This document shows positions 62,336 to 64,000 of a stretch of 64,000 nucleotides of DNA, one piece after another; positions within the stretch are counted from its first letter, which is position 1; each line of letters starts with the position of its first letter. Origin of the DNA: Strigops habroptila (taxonomy: Eukaryota; Chordata; Aves; Psittaciformes; Psittacidae); NCBI RefSeq assembly GCF_004027225.2, contig NC_044277.2, positions 96,531,552 through 96,595,551 on the forward strand, read 5' to 3'. The notes under the pieces were generated by a model that was not told where the DNA came from, searched no databases, and worked only from the letters and a program-made list of their open reading frames with translations. The position numbers and the translations under genes are program-made.

Positions 62336-64000
62336 GCAAAATTTTGAAGCCTTACAGGGGCAACAGTAGAAACTAGCCAGGTATGTTTTCTCAACTTCTC
62401 TGAAATTAAGTTTGGTTTCAGTTTTAAGCAAGAGCTACTTGACATTTGTGATTTTACTTCTTTTGTTTGTGGGCATCACTGCTAAATTTGAATACCTTAA
62501 TGCTAATTTAATTTACTGCTGTAATCAGGAATATTTCCACTGTAATACCATGCTATTCCAATTGTACTAATTAAAATCTTGCCAGGGTGGAATACAGGGT
62601 GCAGGAGGAAGCAAGGCAGTCTACCAAGGAAAAAAAAAATGCTTTCCTACCCCATGACTTGGAGTAGCCTGCATAGCTATTCCCCCCAGCCCTTAGGCAT
62701 TATGTCCTTCATGCCCTTCCTAACAGGCAGCAATCCTTACCATGCCCTGCAAGAAGCAGTACTAAGGAAGAAATGGAAGTCCCTATAGAATTTTTCAGAG
62801 TTTCAATCTACTATTGGGATTCATAAAATTATTTCTTACTCATCTTCTTTTTCTTCTCTGTACAGTGAACCTGAACCAAGGAGGAGAACTGGTTCTTGTT
62901 TGTGTTCAGGCTTTGGTAATCCTTTATATATATATCCTTTATACCAAAGGATATATAATCCTTTGGTAATCCTGTATTCTTTATCTGTATGAGCAGAAGC
63001 CAAAACATTCCCAAAGGGAGACCTTTATTTTAACGCATTTATCATATTAAAATGAAGGTCAAAAGGAAAAAAAAATTCTAAAATTCATAGTGTGAAATGA
63101 GTTAACTCAGCATTTTTTGACATTTCTTTATTTAACTCAGTTCTCCCCGTGTTTAAAAATAAAAAAAATGCTTTCACTATCTGTCAATAAACTTCAGCGA
63201 ATTTTTGAAGATAACTTAGAAGCTGGAGCAGTTGCAATGTATACCACTAGCAGAAAGTAAATCCTTGTGTTCATGCCCAAAAATGCCTTTTTATTTATAC
63301 TGTAAAATCAGCTGGACTTTAGACCTCTGGCAATTATTTTAGTCAAAACTACCTTAGTGATCAGAAAATTACTGCTAATTCTGCTTACAGTTATCGCTGA
63401 CCCTTTAACATTTAATTGGAAGAGGTTATGACAGAAATATAGCGGTTTTATTCTTCTGCATACCGAGTAGGTCTAGAATGTAATAACCTTCAGCTGTGAT
63501 TCTTTATATTCCTATTCAGTATGTAATATCATGCACTGACAGCATCTAAATGCAGAAAACTCATAGTAACCTTTGATTCAAGAATTAAGGAATATTAACT
63601 TGAGCAAGAAGATTGTTTTTCAAACTTAAATCTAATACCTTTGCAAAGGAAATTAAACAGTTTTATGAGACTTTTGCTGTCCTGTTTTATACCCTCTACT
63701 ATACTTCAAGGTGTTTCTAATGTGTACTTTGCTCTCATTTTGAAATATTATTTTTGACTGTTCCCATTTTTGTTTCAGTGCCATTCAGTTCCATAAGGGC
63801 CAAATGCTACCACACTTGCACTGCAGTGGGACTGCTCCTTCAAAAAAGAACTATTTGGCATAATTATGACAAACTGTACCTGATTGTTTATACTTCATTA
63901 TGTTCTAAGTGCTTATAGAAGTAATAGTTGCTTACTCACACACTTCTTTGAACTTGACTTGGGGCTATCTTGTTATGTTATGACCTATCAACTGGGAACC
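62336..64000. other. Intronic DNA to the window end
   Basis: Nothing coding is recognised. It includes the hairpin and direct repeats at 62,911-62,973. Confidence 0.5.
62911..62973. repeat. Hairpin flanked by 13-bp direct repeats
   Basis: CTTTGGTAATCCT occurs at 62,911-62,923 and again at 62,961-62,973. Between them, TATATATCCTTT (62,929-62,940) and AAAGGATATATA (62,946-62,957) are exact inverted repeats with a 5-nt loop. Confidence 0.95.

Larger units (their letters stand above)
49453..64000 (+). other. SLC9A3: SLC9A3 intron 1 (continues past the window)
   Basis: The intron begins at GTGAGTCC. I looked for the next NHE3 exon, which should open with a codon completing Gly and then a Phe-His-Leu-Ser-His-Lys-like reading after an AG, and found none by eye. 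The intron is therefore at least 14.5 kb in this assembly. It contains AT-rich DNA, a T/G-rich tract (51,900-52,005), a poly-T run (53,623-53,645), four CR1 copies between 57.5 and 62.3 kb, and a hairpin within direct repeats at 62.9 kb. No nested gene is seen. Confidence 0.75.

Noticed and set aside
1..64000. tRNA, rRNA, snRNA genes, CRISPR arrays, bacterial operons
   Set aside because: None is recognisable. Spaced direct-repeat arrays are absent and the sequence is clearly vertebrate nuclear DNA.

Overview
This window is bird nuclear DNA. The evidence is a set of CR1 LINE 3' ends with the characteristic ATTCTATG-type tails, an avian ERVL-type LTR that begins TGTCCTGGTTTCAGCTGGGA, and one exon that reads as the start of the vertebrate Na+/H+ exchanger NHE3. 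I cannot name the species. Most of the window is AT-rich, gene-poor sequence with short low-complexity tracts, so the true coding content is very small.

Layout. Bases 1-48,400 are intergenic sequence upstream of the exchanger gene. They hold a truncated ERVL provirus (one LTR, decayed gag, start of protease; about 3.57-5.5 kb), several CR1 fragments (8.2, 9.5, 20.2, 30.7 and 44.4 kb), a 138-nt uninterrupted polypyrimidine tract (18.3 kb), short tandem duplications and hairpins, and one unrecognised exon-like open frame on the + strand (42,855-43,065) that ends at a canonical splice donor. A CpG-rich block (about 48.43-49.46 kb) contains the promoter region and first coding exon of SLC9A3 (49,257-49,452, + strand). 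From 49,453 to the end of the window is SLC9A3 intron 1. It carries four CR1 copies, one longer than 1.3 kb, and low-complexity DNA. I found no exon 2, so the intron is longer than 14.5 kb.

Functionally, the one securely identified gene encodes an apical-membrane Na+/H+ exchanger of gut and kidney epithelium. About 1.4 kb upstream of its start codon are two HNF1-like half sites next to CDX-like and GATA-like sequence, which is a plausible but unproven epithelial control region. No RNA genes, CRISPR arrays or intact mobile elements were found. The most useful items for follow-up are the unrecognised exon at 42.9 kb, the promoter-proximal HNF1-like cluster, the upstream ORFs before the SLC9A3 start, and the long polypyrimidine tract.
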